This document shows positions 1 to 8,792 of a stretch of DNA of 64,000 bases, piece by piece. Location of the stretch: the NCBI GenBank assembly GCA_963802575.1, contig CAWDJF010000007.1, positions 248,001-312,000 of the forward strand, written 5' to 3'. Under the pieces are notes generated by a model, which was given only the letters and a program-made list of their open reading frames with translations, made no database searches and was not told the DNA's origin. The position numbers and the translations under genes are program-made. The number at the start of each line of letters is the position of its first letter. Within the stretch, counting starts at the first letter, position 1. The stretch comes from DATFTE01 sp963802575 (GTDB lineage: Bacteria > Acidobacteriota > Terriglobia > Terriglobales > Acidobacteriaceae).

Positions 1-379
1 CATTCGTCAGGTAGTTGAAGGTGCCGTCGCTGTTGATCTTGCCGAAGAAGGTATTGAAGAACGCGGTGTTGTTGTTGAAGCCGCCGGAGATTGGTCCCGC
101 GTTGTTGGTCTTGATGTGGCAGATGTTGCAGCCGAACTGCGTATAGACAACTCCCAGACCATGCACCGGATCCCAGGGAAAGTTGAACTGGGTTTGTCCG
201 ATGGTGAAGTGCGTCATCTGTCCGCTGGTGAGCCCGACGATGGGACCGCCGAGCGTGGTTTGCGCTTTCACGTTCGACGGCGGAAGCTGGCTTGATGTAG
301 TAAGAAGCGTTGCCGCAGCAGCAATTAACACCGCAATCAAACCTGCACTTCTCATCAGCGAAGCGTTTCGGCTCTTCAT
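1..379 (-). CDS. Di-heme oxidoreductase-like secreted c-type cytochrome (partial, N-terminal end)
   Basis: The reading frame starts at an ATG at 379, preceded by an AAGGAG ribosome site, and runs off the left edge, so only about 126 residues are visible. Residues 1-30 form a signal peptide (MKSRN, then a hydrophobic Ala/Leu/Ile stretch). A single heme c motif follows (CNICH, in the context YTQFGCNICHIKTNNAGP) with a phenylalanine/asparagine-rich segment after it. This pattern (a GLG.VY..FGCN.CH start) resembles the N-terminus of the di-heme oxidoreductase (DUF1111, putative thiol oxidoreductase) family, in which a second CxxCH lies further downstream. A periplasmic electron-transfer role is inferred. 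The FG-GAP exoprotein ending at 437 lies immediately upstream in the same orientation. The second heme is off the window, so the family call is moderate. Confidence 0.6.
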   Translation of the reverse strand, partial: MKSRNASLMRSAGLIAVLIAAAATLLTTSSQLPPSNVKAQTTLGGPIVGLTSGQMTHFTIGQTQFNFPWDPVHGLGVVYTQFGCNICHIKTNNAGPISGGFNNNTAFFNTFFGKINSDGTFNYLTN

Positions 380-406
380 AGGGGCTCCTTCGACAAAGGA
401 AAGCTT

Positions 407-430
407 AGGCGGGCCCGGGGGAACCCGCCT
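407..430 (-). terminator. Hairpin after the ASPIC/UnbV gene, possible terminator
   Basis: AGGCGGG (407-413) pairs with CCCGCCT (424-430) around a 10-base loop, seven bases beyond the stop of the minus-strand gene that ends at 437. On the minus strand the hairpin is followed by AAGCTTTCCTTT, a weak T-rich run. It could end transcription before the cytochrome gene at 379 or only weaken it. Confidence 0.4.
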
Positions 431-436
431 TTGTAC

Positions 437-2780
437 TTACGGTTCTGTAATAGTCATCCGCTGGTTTCCAGTGACGTTCGTCAGCGTCTGGATCATTCCG
501 CTGGGCCAGTAAATGGTTAACGTGTCGGCCTGGGTCGCAGTACCTAATCCGAATTGCTGGATCAGCGTGCTGTTGCCCTGATAAGTACCGCCATCGATTA
601 CGGTGCGGATCAGGTTGACCCCGGCCACGCTAGCCACCAGGCGCGCGCCGATGCCGTCGTGGTTGCTGACGGTTCCAACCAGCTTCACTTGCAGCCAGTG
701 ATTCTTGTTGGCCGGCGAAATCTGGTTGGCATACAAGTGCTCAAGGCCATTCGACGGAGCCTGGAAGACGTCCATGAATCCGTCGTTGTTGAAGTCGGTG
801 AACACGGCTGTGGGTGAAGTACCAGCGGTGTTGGGACCGCTGAGTCCGGCTTCGCCCCCGAGATCGAGGAAGATGCCTTTGAGGTTCATGAGCAACGTGG
901 TGTTGTCCTGAATCTCGGTGCAGCCGTTGGCTCCTGCGCCTGACCCGGCCATCCAAATATCTTCCCATCCGTCGTTATTGAAGTCGTAGAAGCCGGTGCC
1001 CCACGTCACGGACGACGCTTGCCCTCCCGGAGGACTCATGGCACGGAACCGTGGCGCGCTTGGCGTGCGCACCGCCCTGCTGATCTCCTTGCGATTGCAG
1101 GAACACTCCCGAGGAGGCTCCGGCGAAAAGAATGTTACTCGCGGGATTGGGTGCGGCGGCGAAGTTGGTGGCATAAACGTCGAACTGGCCGTCACGATTG
1201 AAGTCGCCGACCGCCAGACCCATCGCTGCCATGCCGATGCCGAATCCGCTGGAGGCAGAGACGTCCGTGAAAGTCCAACCGCCGCTGCCGTTGGAGCCGT
1301 CATTGCGCCACAGCACGTTGGAACCGAAGTTGGTGCCTTGATCGTTTCCGACGAAGAGGTCAACACGGCCGTCCTGGTTGAAATCCATGAAGAGCGCGGT
1401 CAATCCGCGGCCGCTGATCTTGGTGGCCCCGAGGAAAGGCGTGACGTCGGTGAACGTCAGGTTCTGGTTATTGTGAAAGAGATGCACGCCGGCGTTGTTG
1501 CCCGTGCAATCGGCGTGGTCGACGATGACCACATCGAGGTAGCCGTCATTGTCGTAATCGCCCCAGCTGGCGCTGAAGTTGTTCACCGGGAGGCGCCCCT
1601 GAAGTCCGGAAGTCGCCGAGATGTCGGTGAAAGTTCCGTTGCCGTTGTTATGCAGCAGGATGTTTAACGCCTGGGGACCGCCGAGCAGAAGCAGGTCAGG
1701 ATGTCCATCATTGTCGATGTCGGCGAAGGTTGAGCCGCTCACCGATGCCGCGGCAGTCAGCGGGATTCCAGCGGTGGCAGCCATGTCGGTATAGGTAGCG
1801 TTGTGATTGTTGTGCCACAGATGGCTGTCGCCCGCTTCGCCCGCGACAAAGATGTCTTCGAATCCGTCACCATCGTAGTCGGCGATTGCGGCGCCGGAAT
1901 TTCCGGCGTTGAAGTCAGGGAACGAGCCGCAGCCGGGAGGAAGCGTGGGCGCGGTGCGAGGCTGATCGACGCCCGACCCAGTCTTGTCCTTGAAAGTTGC
2001 GAGGAATCCCGAGGGTAGAGTCACGCGACTGAAGCTGTGACTATCGGTGGCAAGCACGGCGCCGGTGCTATCCAGCACATTCACCGTCATCGTGTAGGTG
2101 CCGGCTTTGGCGGAGAACTGGCTGGGAGTCACGGTGAGTGGAGTGATCACATTCGAGCCGGAGTTGAAATTTGTTAATCCGCCGGGCTTGATGATTTCGG
2201 TGGTGATGCCATCGGTCAGAGTAAGGATGCTCTGAGTCTGCATGCTGATGGCGGAAGCGCCGAGGTTGGCCACGACTGTTTCGAAATCGTAGGTGTAGCC
2301 GACTTGCCCGGTGTCGGGACCGCGTCCGCCGATGCTGGCGTAAACGCCGTTCGCAGGAACAGGCACAACCGTGACAGGCAACGTCTTCGTCATCACGATG
2401 TGCCCAGTGCTATCGAGGGTCACGGCCTGCAGGCTGAAAGCTCCTGTGGCGCTGGTGAAAGCGGAAGTGGTGAACGAACCGGGCGTGCCCAGTACCTGCC
2501 CCGGCTGCAGCGTCGGAGAGCTGGTCAGCAAATTGTAAGTATTACTGCTGGGATCAATCAAATTAACTTTGTCAGTGATCGTGATCGCAGTGGGCCCGGT
2601 GTTGGTCAACGTAATCTGATACTGCATAGGGACGCCGAGCGCAGCGTGGGGCGCGGTCAGCGTGTAGAACGTGAGCGTAACCAAATTCGCTTGCGCAGAA
2701 GCCATCTGCGGAACAAGAAGAGAAGCGAAGACAACGGCTGCTAGTAGTAGAGCAGAGGGGACACCAATTCTGGGCTTCAT
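437..2780 (-). pseudogene. Secreted FG-GAP/VCBS repeat protein with C-terminal ASPIC/UnbV domain (CRTAC1-like), frame-disrupted
   Basis: The start is an ATG at 2780 with AGGAG upstream. Residues 1-30 are a signal peptide ending in ASAQA. About 230 residues of Ig/CARDB-like beta sequence follow, then FG-GAP repeats carrying Ca-binding motifs such as DYDGDGFEDIF, DIDNDGHPDLL, DYDNDGYLDVV, DFNQDGRVDLF and DFNRDGQFDVY. The first frame stops at 975, but the family continues in the frame ending at 437 with DFNNDGWEDIW, DFNNDGFMDVF and the ASPIC/UnbV signature NHWLQVKLVGT..NHDGIGARL. Dropping one base near 1094 joins GVFLQSQ to EISRAVRTPSAPRF and restores one protein of about 780 residues. The role is extracellular or surface beta-propeller; the ligand is unknown. 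It may be a true pseudogene or a sequence error: both halves look conserved, with no further decay. Confidence 0.75.
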
Positions 2781-2979
2781 TCAAAACTCCTAATGGTAGT
2801 GCGCACGGCGTCGTCAGAAGGGGAGGGACGGCACAGGCAGACCATCGACAACGGCTCTGGGTTAACGAGTGTGTACTTCCAGTGCACCCGTGTCAAGATG
2901 AAAGAAATTGCATATCTCCGAAAATGAAGTCCAGAGCGGAGCTTCGAAGAAAGCGGAAACAGACTTCAAGAAAATTGAC

Positions 2980-3014
2980 GCGACGCGCGCGGACAGGAGT
3001 TCCGCGCGCGTCGC
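2980..3014 (-). terminator. Strong intrinsic terminator of the esterase gene
   Basis: A perfect 14-bp stem pairs 2980-2993 (GCGACGCGCGCGGA) with 3001-3014 around the loop CAGGAGT. It begins ten bases beyond the stop of the minus-strand gene ending at 3024. Read on the minus strand it is followed by GTCAATTTTCTT, which supplies the T run. It separates the esterase from the FG-GAP gene starting at 2780. Confidence 0.7.
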
Positions 3015-3023
3015 GAGGAAAGT

Positions 3024-4100
3024 TTAGTGGCAGTTCTTGACGAGTTCTGAGGCAATCAGTTGCGCGCCATCCATCACGTCGGCAATTTTGTGAGGGCCAT
3101 CGGCGACGCACTGGAACGAGTTCGTCGAGGTGATGGCGTTCTCCCAAAGAACGGCGAGCGCCGAACCTGATCCGAAGTCCTGAGCGCCAAAGATGAATTC
3201 CACCGGAGTCGTGTAGTTCAAGACCGACTTGCTGTCGGAGGAAAGAATACTGTCGGCCAACCAGGTCGAAGTCTGCGGAGTGGCGCTGGGGTTCGAGCAA
3301 TTGGTATTCCCGTAGGCAGGATCGAGAAACATGTTGGCGTCGGTGCCATAACAGGTGCCCTGTACTCCCGCGCACTTCGTGGTTTGCATGGTCTGTTGGC
3401 TGCAGCGGCATCCGTCGGCGATATTGGTGAAGGGTGGTCCGCTGGTCGGCAAGACAAAGTCAAAGATGGAATCTTCACCAAAGCGCGCCAGAGCGTAAGC
3501 AATGACGCCCGCACCTCCGCTGTTGCCAGTCGCGCAGAAGGCAGTGTTTGACGGATGGATCGTGGTGTTGTCGTGCACCCATTTCGCCAGGGTCGCCCAG
3601 CGGCAAGAGAGCAAGAGCGGGCCGCCCGGACCATCGAGCCATCCGGTGTTCCCAATCGCGGTATCGTTGAAGTCTGTCTGCACAGCGGTAAAGCCGGCTT
3701 GAACAATGTTGTTGATGGCAACATTTCCGAACATGAACTGATCTTCGTAAAGTTGATTGCCGCCGCCGCCGGTGGTGTAAATCACTGTCCCAACCGATGT
3801 GCCGGTAGGATTGGTGATTTTGATATCGGCGGTATAACTGGCTACGCTGGGGCACGAGATGGTCACCGCGTAGCAAGCCGAGCCGACGACGCCCGCCGTT
3901 GAAGTCGGACATGACGGCACTGGGGTCCCGGTGGCAGTACCCAACTGATTAGGAGCACCCGAGGGAGGAGTGGTGGCCTTGGAAGAGGATCCTCCTCCGC
4001 AAGCAACCAACAGTGCGGCAGTGCCCAGCAGGACCGCGAAAGCCAGCAGAAACCCGGCGCGAACCAGCTGCACACGGGCTATGGATCGATTTCTAGACAT
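3024..4100 (-). CDS. Lipoprotein, alpha/beta-hydrolase-like esterase
   Basis: A 358-residue protein. Residues 1-34 are a lipoprotein signal with hydrophobic core FLLAFAVLLGTAALLVA and lipobox LVAC followed by GGGSSS, so export and lipid anchoring are predicted. After a Thr/Pro/Ser linker the chain has features of a secreted alpha/beta hydrolase: an early VIYTTGGGG strand-turn and a nucleophile-elbow-like GNSGGAG (G-x-S-x-G) near the middle. A late HK segment (ADGPHKIADV) could supply the catalytic His. Several Cys pairs (SCPS, GCRC, NCS) suggest disulfides. The natural substrate cannot be read from sequence. It is a single gene, closed by the strong hairpin at 2980-3014. Start chosen at 4100 because it directly precedes the signal peptide. 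The exact hydrolase family is uncertain. Confidence 0.6.
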   Translation of the reverse strand: MSRNRSIARVQLVRAGFLLAFAVLLGTAALLVACGGGSSSKATTPPSGAPNQLGTATGTPVPSCPTSTAGVVGSACYAVTISCPSVASYTADIKITNPTGTSVGTVIYTTGGGGNQLYEDQFMFGNVAINNIVQAGFTAVQTDFNDTAIGNTGWLDGPGGPLLLSCRWATLAKWVHDNTTIHPSNTAFCATGNSGGAGVIAYALARFGEDSIFDFVLPTSGPPFTNIADGCRCSQQTMQTTKCAGVQGTCYGTDANMFLDPAYGNTNCSNPSATPQTSTWLADSILSSDSKSVLNYTTPVEFIFGAQDFGSGSALAVLWENAITSTNSFQCVADGPHKIADVMDGAQLIASELVKNCH

Positions 4101-4864
4101 GGGGGAGCGTCTCCGTCAGACTATTCGTTCCTATGAACCCGTTTTGCGAGTGAATGTTGTCCCGGGAACCAACAAACCAACCTGGGAAGCTTACCCGAAG
4201 GGGGAGTTCTGTGCGATTCTCTTGCATTTTTAAAGGCATTTTTGTACGGGGCTGAGGGTTCTTCCTGTGACGGTCTCAGGTGTGAGTGGACCCGAATTGC
4301 CCCTTCTATCAAGGGATCTGGACGCTCCAGCCGGATAGAGAAGTCTTACTCCGAGTCATCCGACCGCTCGCGCAGACGCGCGAATGGGTGCATTATCCCA
4401 ACTGCTTCTCCGGAAGCCGATTCGCCTGTGACTGACGGCACCATACCCTGTTTATAGTTTATGCAAAAAGTTGCGGTAAGTTGCGGACAGAGATTCACAC
4501 AGGAGTCGCGAGAGCTTGCAAACGGTTTACATTACAACAGCTTGCACGGTGGTGATGGAGGAGGCGCCAATCCCGATAATGGCAGCCTGCTTGCTCCATG
4601 ACCGGGGTGACCGGCCGTAAGTCCGCGGTACACAAGCCGTTTTAGATGTGAGTTCTCCAGTCTGGCAGAGTGAAGGTGCCGCCGTCGCGTTGGCATGCTC
4701 GGTCAGCATTTAGTCGAAAGCGCAGGGGCAGATTCTTCCTGAGCAGCGTGGGCACTCAGGAGGCAGCCAAGAATTGAAACTGAGTAAAGGTGACCGGCAT
4801 TTGGGTTCGTGCTGTGGCACTTTTTTCAGAGGACGTTCATAAGAATTCTCAGGAGAAATGACCG
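4101..4864. other. Non-coding gap between the divergent esterase gene and the exopolysaccharide locus
   Basis: About 760 bases without a convincing gene. Short open frames here lack ribosome sites and any recognisable protein. The segment must hold the promoters of the minus-strand esterase and of the plus-strand exopolysaccharide locus. A TATAGT (4453-4458) is the best -10-like element seen, without a good -35. AGGAG at 4851-4855 is the ribosome site of the first exopolysaccharide gene. Confidence 0.5.
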
Positions 4865-5716
4865 ATGAGACTGAGCAGTTTATTCCGCATCGGAATGTCG
4901 CTTTTGTTGCTGGCCGCGCTGAGCCTCGCGCAGCAGCCACCCGCGGGGAATGGTCCGCAAAACGGATTGCAAAATTCCGCAATGACGAATGGCGCGATGC
5001 CGGCGAACGCGCAGAGTGGGGCACAGAACGCGGCCAACAGCGCCATGAGCGGTTCCGATCAGCCCGCCGCGCCCGCCACGAGCCAACCGTCGATGAACAA
5101 CGGCGGACAACAAGGATCGGTGCCGCAACTACAGACCCGCGATCCGCGCTACCGCATCAACAAGACCGACGTCCTGAGTGTGAACTTCCTCTTCACTCCT
5201 GAATACGACCAGAACTTGCAAGTTCAGCCTGACGGCTATGTGATCCCGCGCGGCATTCAGCAGATTCACGCGGAAGGCATGACCCTTCCCGAATTCACCG
5301 AAGCCTTGCAACAGTACTACGGCAAGATTCTGCACGAACCGGTTATCACGGTACTGCCGACCAACGTGGTTCCCGCGTACTTCATCGCGGGCGGCGAAGT
5401 GCACAATCCCGGACGCTACACGTTCCAGGGTGACACCACCATTGCGCAGGCCATCGTGCTCGCGGGAGGCTTCACTTCGTATGCCAAACACTCCCAGGTG
5501 ATTCTGTTCCGCCGCATGAACAACGAGTGGGTTGAGGGACGCCGCGTGGATCTCAAGAAAATGTTCAATTCGGCGAATCTCTCCGAAGACATTCATCTTG
5601 AGCCGGGCGACATGATTTACGTCCCCAAGAACGTGATCTCCAAGGTTCAGACCTGGCTGTTACCGGAAGCTGACTTCGTGAAGTTCGGCTTCTTCGGCAA
5701 TATTCCTCTGAAGTAA
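4865..5716 (+). CDS. Polysaccharide export protein, Wza-like (Poly_export plus SLBB)
   Basis: A 283-residue outer-membrane/periplasmic export protein and first gene of the exopolysaccharide locus. Residues 1-22 are a signal peptide. Residues 23-95 are Asn/Gln/Ala-rich and disordered. The Poly_export domain follows (DPRYRINKTDVLSVNFLFTPE), then a SLBB ligand-binding fold (YFIAGGEVHNPGRYTF through LEPGDMIYVPK). Wza-family proteins form the outer-membrane conduit for capsular or exopolysaccharide. Unlike classical Wza, the protein has no cysteine at all and so no lipobox, and its single SLBB makes it shorter than Wza. AGGAG at 4851-4855 supports this ATG. The Wzz-like gene starts 21 bases downstream, so the two are probably co-transcribed. 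Confidence 0.85.
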   Translation: MRLSSLFRIGMSLLLLAALSLAQQPPAGNGPQNGLQNSAMTNGAMPANAQSGAQNAANSAMSGSDQPAAPATSQPSMNNGGQQGSVPQLQTRDPRYRINKTDVLSVNFLFTPEYDQNLQVQPDGYVIPRGIQQIHAEGMTLPEFTEALQQYYGKILHEPVITVLPTNVVPAYFIAGGEVHNPGRYTFQGDTTIAQAIVLAGGFTSYAKHSQVILFRRMNNEWVEGRRVDLKKMFNSANLSEDIHLEPGDMIYVPKNVISKVQTWLLPEADFVKFGFFGNIPLK

Positions 5717-5737
5717 CACAGCGCAGCGGAGAAAAAC

Positions 5738-7336
5738 ATGGAAGAACAGCACAGCAACGGTCATAACGGAAACGGAAACGGCCACAACGGTAATGGCAAT
5801 GGCAACGGCAATGGCAACGCCTTCAACGGAGCGAAGCCGCCCTCTACCATCGTGAAAGATTTCGTGGCGATCATGTTCCGCCGCCGCGACCTGATGCGGA
5901 AGGTTTTCTTGTGGACCGCCCTCGGAACACTGATCGCAGTGTTCTTCTTCGGGGTGATTTACGAGTCGGACATGGAAATCATGGTCCGCAGCGACATGGT
6001 CGAAGCCGCGGTCACTCCAGATACTAACGACCGTACGACCTCCAACGATCTGACCATGGCGATCAACAGCGAAGTCGAGTTGCTGATGAGCCAGGACGTG
6101 CTGCGCGAAGTGGTGACCCGCTGCCCGATGCTGGTGGAAGGGACTTCCCTGCCGTCGCGGATGGCGCGCAAGGTGACGTCGCTGATCCCCGGCTACGAAG
6201 AAACCAAGTTTCCCGATGCGGTGAAAAAGCTGGCGTCGAAGCTGGAAGTCACGGCGGTGAAGGATGCGAGCAACATCACCGTTACTTACACTTCGACCGA
6301 TCCGGTGAAGTCGGGTTGCGTGATGGCGAGCCTGGCCGACGTTTATATGAGCAAGCGCAACGACGTCAACCGGCCTCCGAAGCTCTACGACTTTTTCGCG
6401 CAGCAGACGGAAAACTATCGCAAGCGTCTGATGGCGGCCGAGCAGAAACTACTTGATTTCGCCAGCCAGCAGGACGCGGTGATGGCGGGTACGCAGGCGC
6501 AGATCGCGGTCACGCAAGGCAGCCAGTTCCTGGCCTCGCTGCGTAACACTGAACAACAGATCAAACAGACCAAAGAACAGATCGCGGCTTTAGAGGCGCA
6601 GCAATCGGCGGTGCCGGCAAGAATTGAAACTGCCGATAAAGCGGCCGAGAACATCAACCTGCTCTCGAACCTGAAGAACACGTTGAACATCTTGCAGAAC
6701 ACCAAGACCGATTACATGTTCCGCTACGATCCCAACTACCGCCTGGTGCAGGACGTCGAAAAGCAGATCGAACAGACCAACGAAATGGTCGCGAAGCAAG
6801 CGAACGAGCCCACGCGCGAATGGACGACTGACAACAACCCAACCTATCAGTGGGTAGTCGCACAGTTGACGCAGTCGCACACCACTCTTCCCAGCTTGCA
6901 GGCCGAAGCCAAAGCGATTGCCGCTTCGGTGAAGACTTACCACGACGAAGCACAGGCCTATAACAAGAAGAGCGTCACGCAAGACGATCTAACACGCGAA
7001 GTAAAGGCCGAAGAGGGCAACTATCTGCTTTATCTGGCGAAGCGCGAGCAGGCCCGTATTTCCGACATGCTCGACAACCGCCGCATTCAGAACGTGACCT
7101 TCGATGAAAGCCCGACGTGGCCGGCGATACCCGCCTTCTCGCCGCTGCTTCTGGTTTCGCTGAGTTTCGTGCTGGCTGCATTCCTGGCCATCGGAACGGG
7201 ACTCACCGTCGATTATCTGGATCCGTCATTCCGCACTCCAGACGAGGTCAAGGACTACCTCGATATTCCTGTGTTCGCTTCGATTCCCGCCAACGGTCAC
7301 GAAGAGCCCGCGGGTACGCCGAAGAACGGACACTGA
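5738..7336 (+). CDS. Polysaccharide chain-length determinant, Wzz/GumC-type inner-membrane protein
   Basis: A 532-residue co-polymerase that sets chain length and links synthesis to export. Residues 6-30 are an unusual Asn/Gly/His repeat. A cytoplasmic segment (FVAIMFRRRDLMRKV) precedes the first membrane span at about 56-75. A long periplasmic region follows, with predicted coiled coils around residues 205-310 (Gln/Glu/Lys/Ala-rich heptads). The second span lies near residues 468-492 (SPLLLVSLSFVLAAFLAIG) and a short cytoplasmic tail follows. The Wzz pattern of two spans around a coiled-coil periplasmic domain is clear. There is no fused kinase; the separate ATPase-like gene at 7371 would be its partner. 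Start ATG is preceded by GGAG. Confidence 0.85.
   Translation: MEEQHSNGHNGNGNGHNGNGNGNGNGNAFNGAKPPSTIVKDFVAIMFRRRDLMRKVFLWTALGTLIAVFFFGVIYESDMEIMVRSDMVEAAVTPDTNDRTTSNDLTMAINSEVELLMSQDVLREVVTRCPMLVEGTSLPSRMARKVTSLIPGYEETKFPDAVKKLASKLEVTAVKDASNITVTYTSTDPVKSGCVMASLADVYMSKRNDVNRPPKLYDFFAQQTENYRKRLMAAEQKLLDFASQQDAVMAGTQAQIAVTQGSQFLASLRNTEQQIKQTKEQIAALEAQQSAVPARIETADKAAENINLLSNLKNTLNILQNTKTDYMFRYDPNYRLVQDVEKQIEQTNEMVAKQANEPTREWTTDNNPTYQWVVAQLTQSHTTLPSLQAEAKAIAASVKTYHDEAQAYNKKSVTQDDLTREVKAEEGNYLLYLAKREQARISDMLDNRRIQNVTFDESPTWPAIPAFSPLLLVSLSFVLAAFLAIGTGLTVDYLDPSFRTPDEVKDYLDIPVFASIPANGHEEPAGTPKNGH
5755..5820 (+). repeat. In-frame hexamer repeat coding for Asn-Gly runs
   Basis: Imperfect tandem units of six bases (GGCAAT, GGCAAC, AACGGA and similar) encode the Asn/Gly/His-rich N-terminus of the Wzz-like protein. 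The six-base unit means copy-number changes keep the frame. Confidence 0.6.
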
Positions 7337-7370
7337 GCAGTTTCACGACGAGCACCAGGGGGAGGACACG

Positions 7371-8081
7371 TTGAGTAAGGCTTTCGAACTACTGCAGAGT
7401 GTTGAAATGGAGCGGGGGACCGGCGTGGGTCCCGTGCCCGTAAACCGGGTTCGTCCCAGCGTCATAGGCCAGGAAGAGATTACGCGCCTGATTCAGCGCG
7501 TGTTTCGAGTTCCGGATGCTCCGCGATCGGTTCTGTTCGCGGGCATCGATCCGGGCGATGGCTGCACTTCCGTTTGCGCCGCGACAGCTGAGAATCTGGC
7601 GTCTACCACGCGGGGATCCGTCTGTGTGGTGGACGCGAACCTGCGTAACCCTTCCCTTCACCGGTACTTTGAAATCGGGAACAGCACGGGACTGGCGGAG
7701 GCTCTTATCGAGCCCGGAACGATTCACAACTTCGCCCAACACATCTCGGGCACCAACCTGTGGGTGCTGCCCAGCGGATCTGGAATTGCCAGCGCCCAAG
7801 GTCAGCTTGGCTCCGATGCGATGCGCGCGAGAATGGCCGAACTGAACCAGTCTTTCGATCAAGTGCTGGTGGATTCTCCGGCTCTGAATCGCGCCTCCGA
7901 CGCCCTATCGCTCGGGCGGCTGGTGGACGGCATGTTGCTGGTGTTGCAATCGAACGCGACGCGGCGGGAAACGGCGCGTACGGTCATCGCGGGCATTCGC
8001 AATGCGAATGTGAATTTGCTGGGTGCTGTGCTGAACAAGCGCACTTTCCCCATTCCACAGAATTTGTACGACCGTTTGTAA
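7371..8081 (+). CDS. BY-kinase-like (CpsD/CapB) ATPase with degenerate Walker A
   Basis: A 236-residue cytoplasmic P-loop protein of the capsular tyrosine autokinase type, next to the Wzz-like activator as in CapA/CapB or Wzc-derived systems. TTG start with GGGGGAGG eight bases upstream. The P-loop reads AGIDPGDGCTSVC (about residues 57-69): the invariant lysine of G-x-G-K-S/T is Cys65. The Walker A' motif (VCVVDANLRNPSLH) and Walker B (QVLVDSPAL) are otherwise intact. The C-terminus ends NLYDRL without the tyrosine cluster normally autophosphorylated. These are direct sequence observations. The inference is a regulatory ATP-binding-like subunit that may not phosphorylate. It ends about 95 bases before the NusG-like gene. 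Confidence 0.75.
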   Translation: MSKAFELLQSVEMERGTGVGPVPVNRVRPSVIGQEEITRLIQRVFRVPDAPRSVLFAGIDPGDGCTSVCAATAENLASTTRGSVCVVDANLRNPSLHRYFEIGNSTGLAEALIEPGTIHNFAQHISGTNLWVLPSGSGIASAQGQLGSDAMRARMAELNQSFDQVLVDSPALNRASDALSLGRLVDGMLLVLQSNATRRETARTVIAGIRNANVNLLGAVLNKRTFPIPQNLYDRL

Positions 8082-8110
8082 CGGTTTAAGTTTCGGACCC
8101 CCCAACAGGA

Positions 8111-8127
8111 CCAGCCTGTAAAGCTGG
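8111..8127 (+). other. Small hairpin in the leader of the NusG-like gene
   Basis: CCAGC (8111-8115) and GCTGG (8123-8127) enclose the loop CTGTAAA, about 50 bases before the antiterminator start. It has no T run, so it is not an intrinsic terminator. It could be a leader element or chance. Confidence 0.25.
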
Positions 8128-8176
8128 CAGTCAAGGAACTAACGCAGGACCTAAATGGGACTGAGAGGGCGGAGCT

Positions 8177-8722
8177 GTGCAGACTGAGTGCGTTACGGAT
8201 CGTCAACAAGCGCCGGTAAGTATAGAACGGCCCCGTTGGTATGCCGTGCAGACGCGATCCCGTCACGAAAAGAAAGCCGCGGCTGAACTTCGCGACAAAG
8301 GAATCTACTGCTTCCTGCCTCTCGCCACACAGATTCATCACTGGAGCGATCGCGATAAGGAAGTCGAAGTCCCACTGTTTCCCGGCTATCTGTTCGTCAA
8401 TACGCTCACCGTTCCCGAACTACGAGTTTCGATTCTGCGCACCACCGGCATTTCGAGTTTTGTGGGGAACCAGGGAAAAGGCACACCGATCCCCGACAAA
8501 CAGATTGAGGCGGTACAGGCGCTAGTGAACCAGCGAGTGCCGATAACGGCGCATCCTTTCTTGAGCGTGAATCAAAAAGTTCGCATCCGCGGTGGGTCGT
8601 TGGATGGCGTCGAGGGTGTTCTGGTGGGCGTGAACCCCGATCTGAGCCTGGTGGTTTCCGTCGACTTGATTCAGCGGGCGGTTGCAATCAGGGTTTCCGG
8701 ATACGAAGTGGAAGCCGCATAG
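8177..8722 (+). CDS. NusG/RfaH-like transcription antiterminator (UpxY family)
   Basis: A 181-residue specialised NusG paralog. The NGN domain is visible from RWYAVQTRSRHEKKAAAEL through VPLFPGYLFV to the segment around FVGNQGKGTPIPDKQI. The C-terminal KOW domain follows (VNQKVRIRGGSLDGVEGVLVG). UpxY/RfaH-type proteins act on RNA polymerase to carry it through long polysaccharide operons, which fits its position between the export genes and the biosynthetic genes. The GTG at 8177 has GGCGGAG very close upstream; a start slightly downstream is possible, since the first 20 residues are not conserved in the family. No RfaH ops (GGCGGTAG) element was found nearby. Confidence 0.85.
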   Translation: MQTECVTDRQQAPVSIERPRWYAVQTRSRHEKKAAAELRDKGIYCFLPLATQIHHWSDRDKEVEVPLFPGYLFVNTLTVPELRVSILRTTGISSFVGNQGKGTPIPDKQIEAVQALVNQRVPITAHPFLSVNQKVRIRGGSLDGVEGVLVGVNPDLSLVVSVDLIQRAVAIRVSGYEVEAA

Positions 8723-8792
8723 CACCAGCGGTTAAGTTTTGTTTGGCCAATCTGCAATACCAAAACGAGTCCCAGAGTTCTGAGGGTCCCAG

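Noticed and set aside
4242..4457. Short plus-strand frame upstream of the exopolysaccharide locus
   Set aside because: No ribosome site and low-complexity Ser/Arg content; treated as non-coding.
8100..8160. Possible riboswitch before the NusG-like gene
   Set aside because: Only one short hairpin is present; the conserved cores of c-di-GMP, preQ1 or other known riboswitches could not be found.
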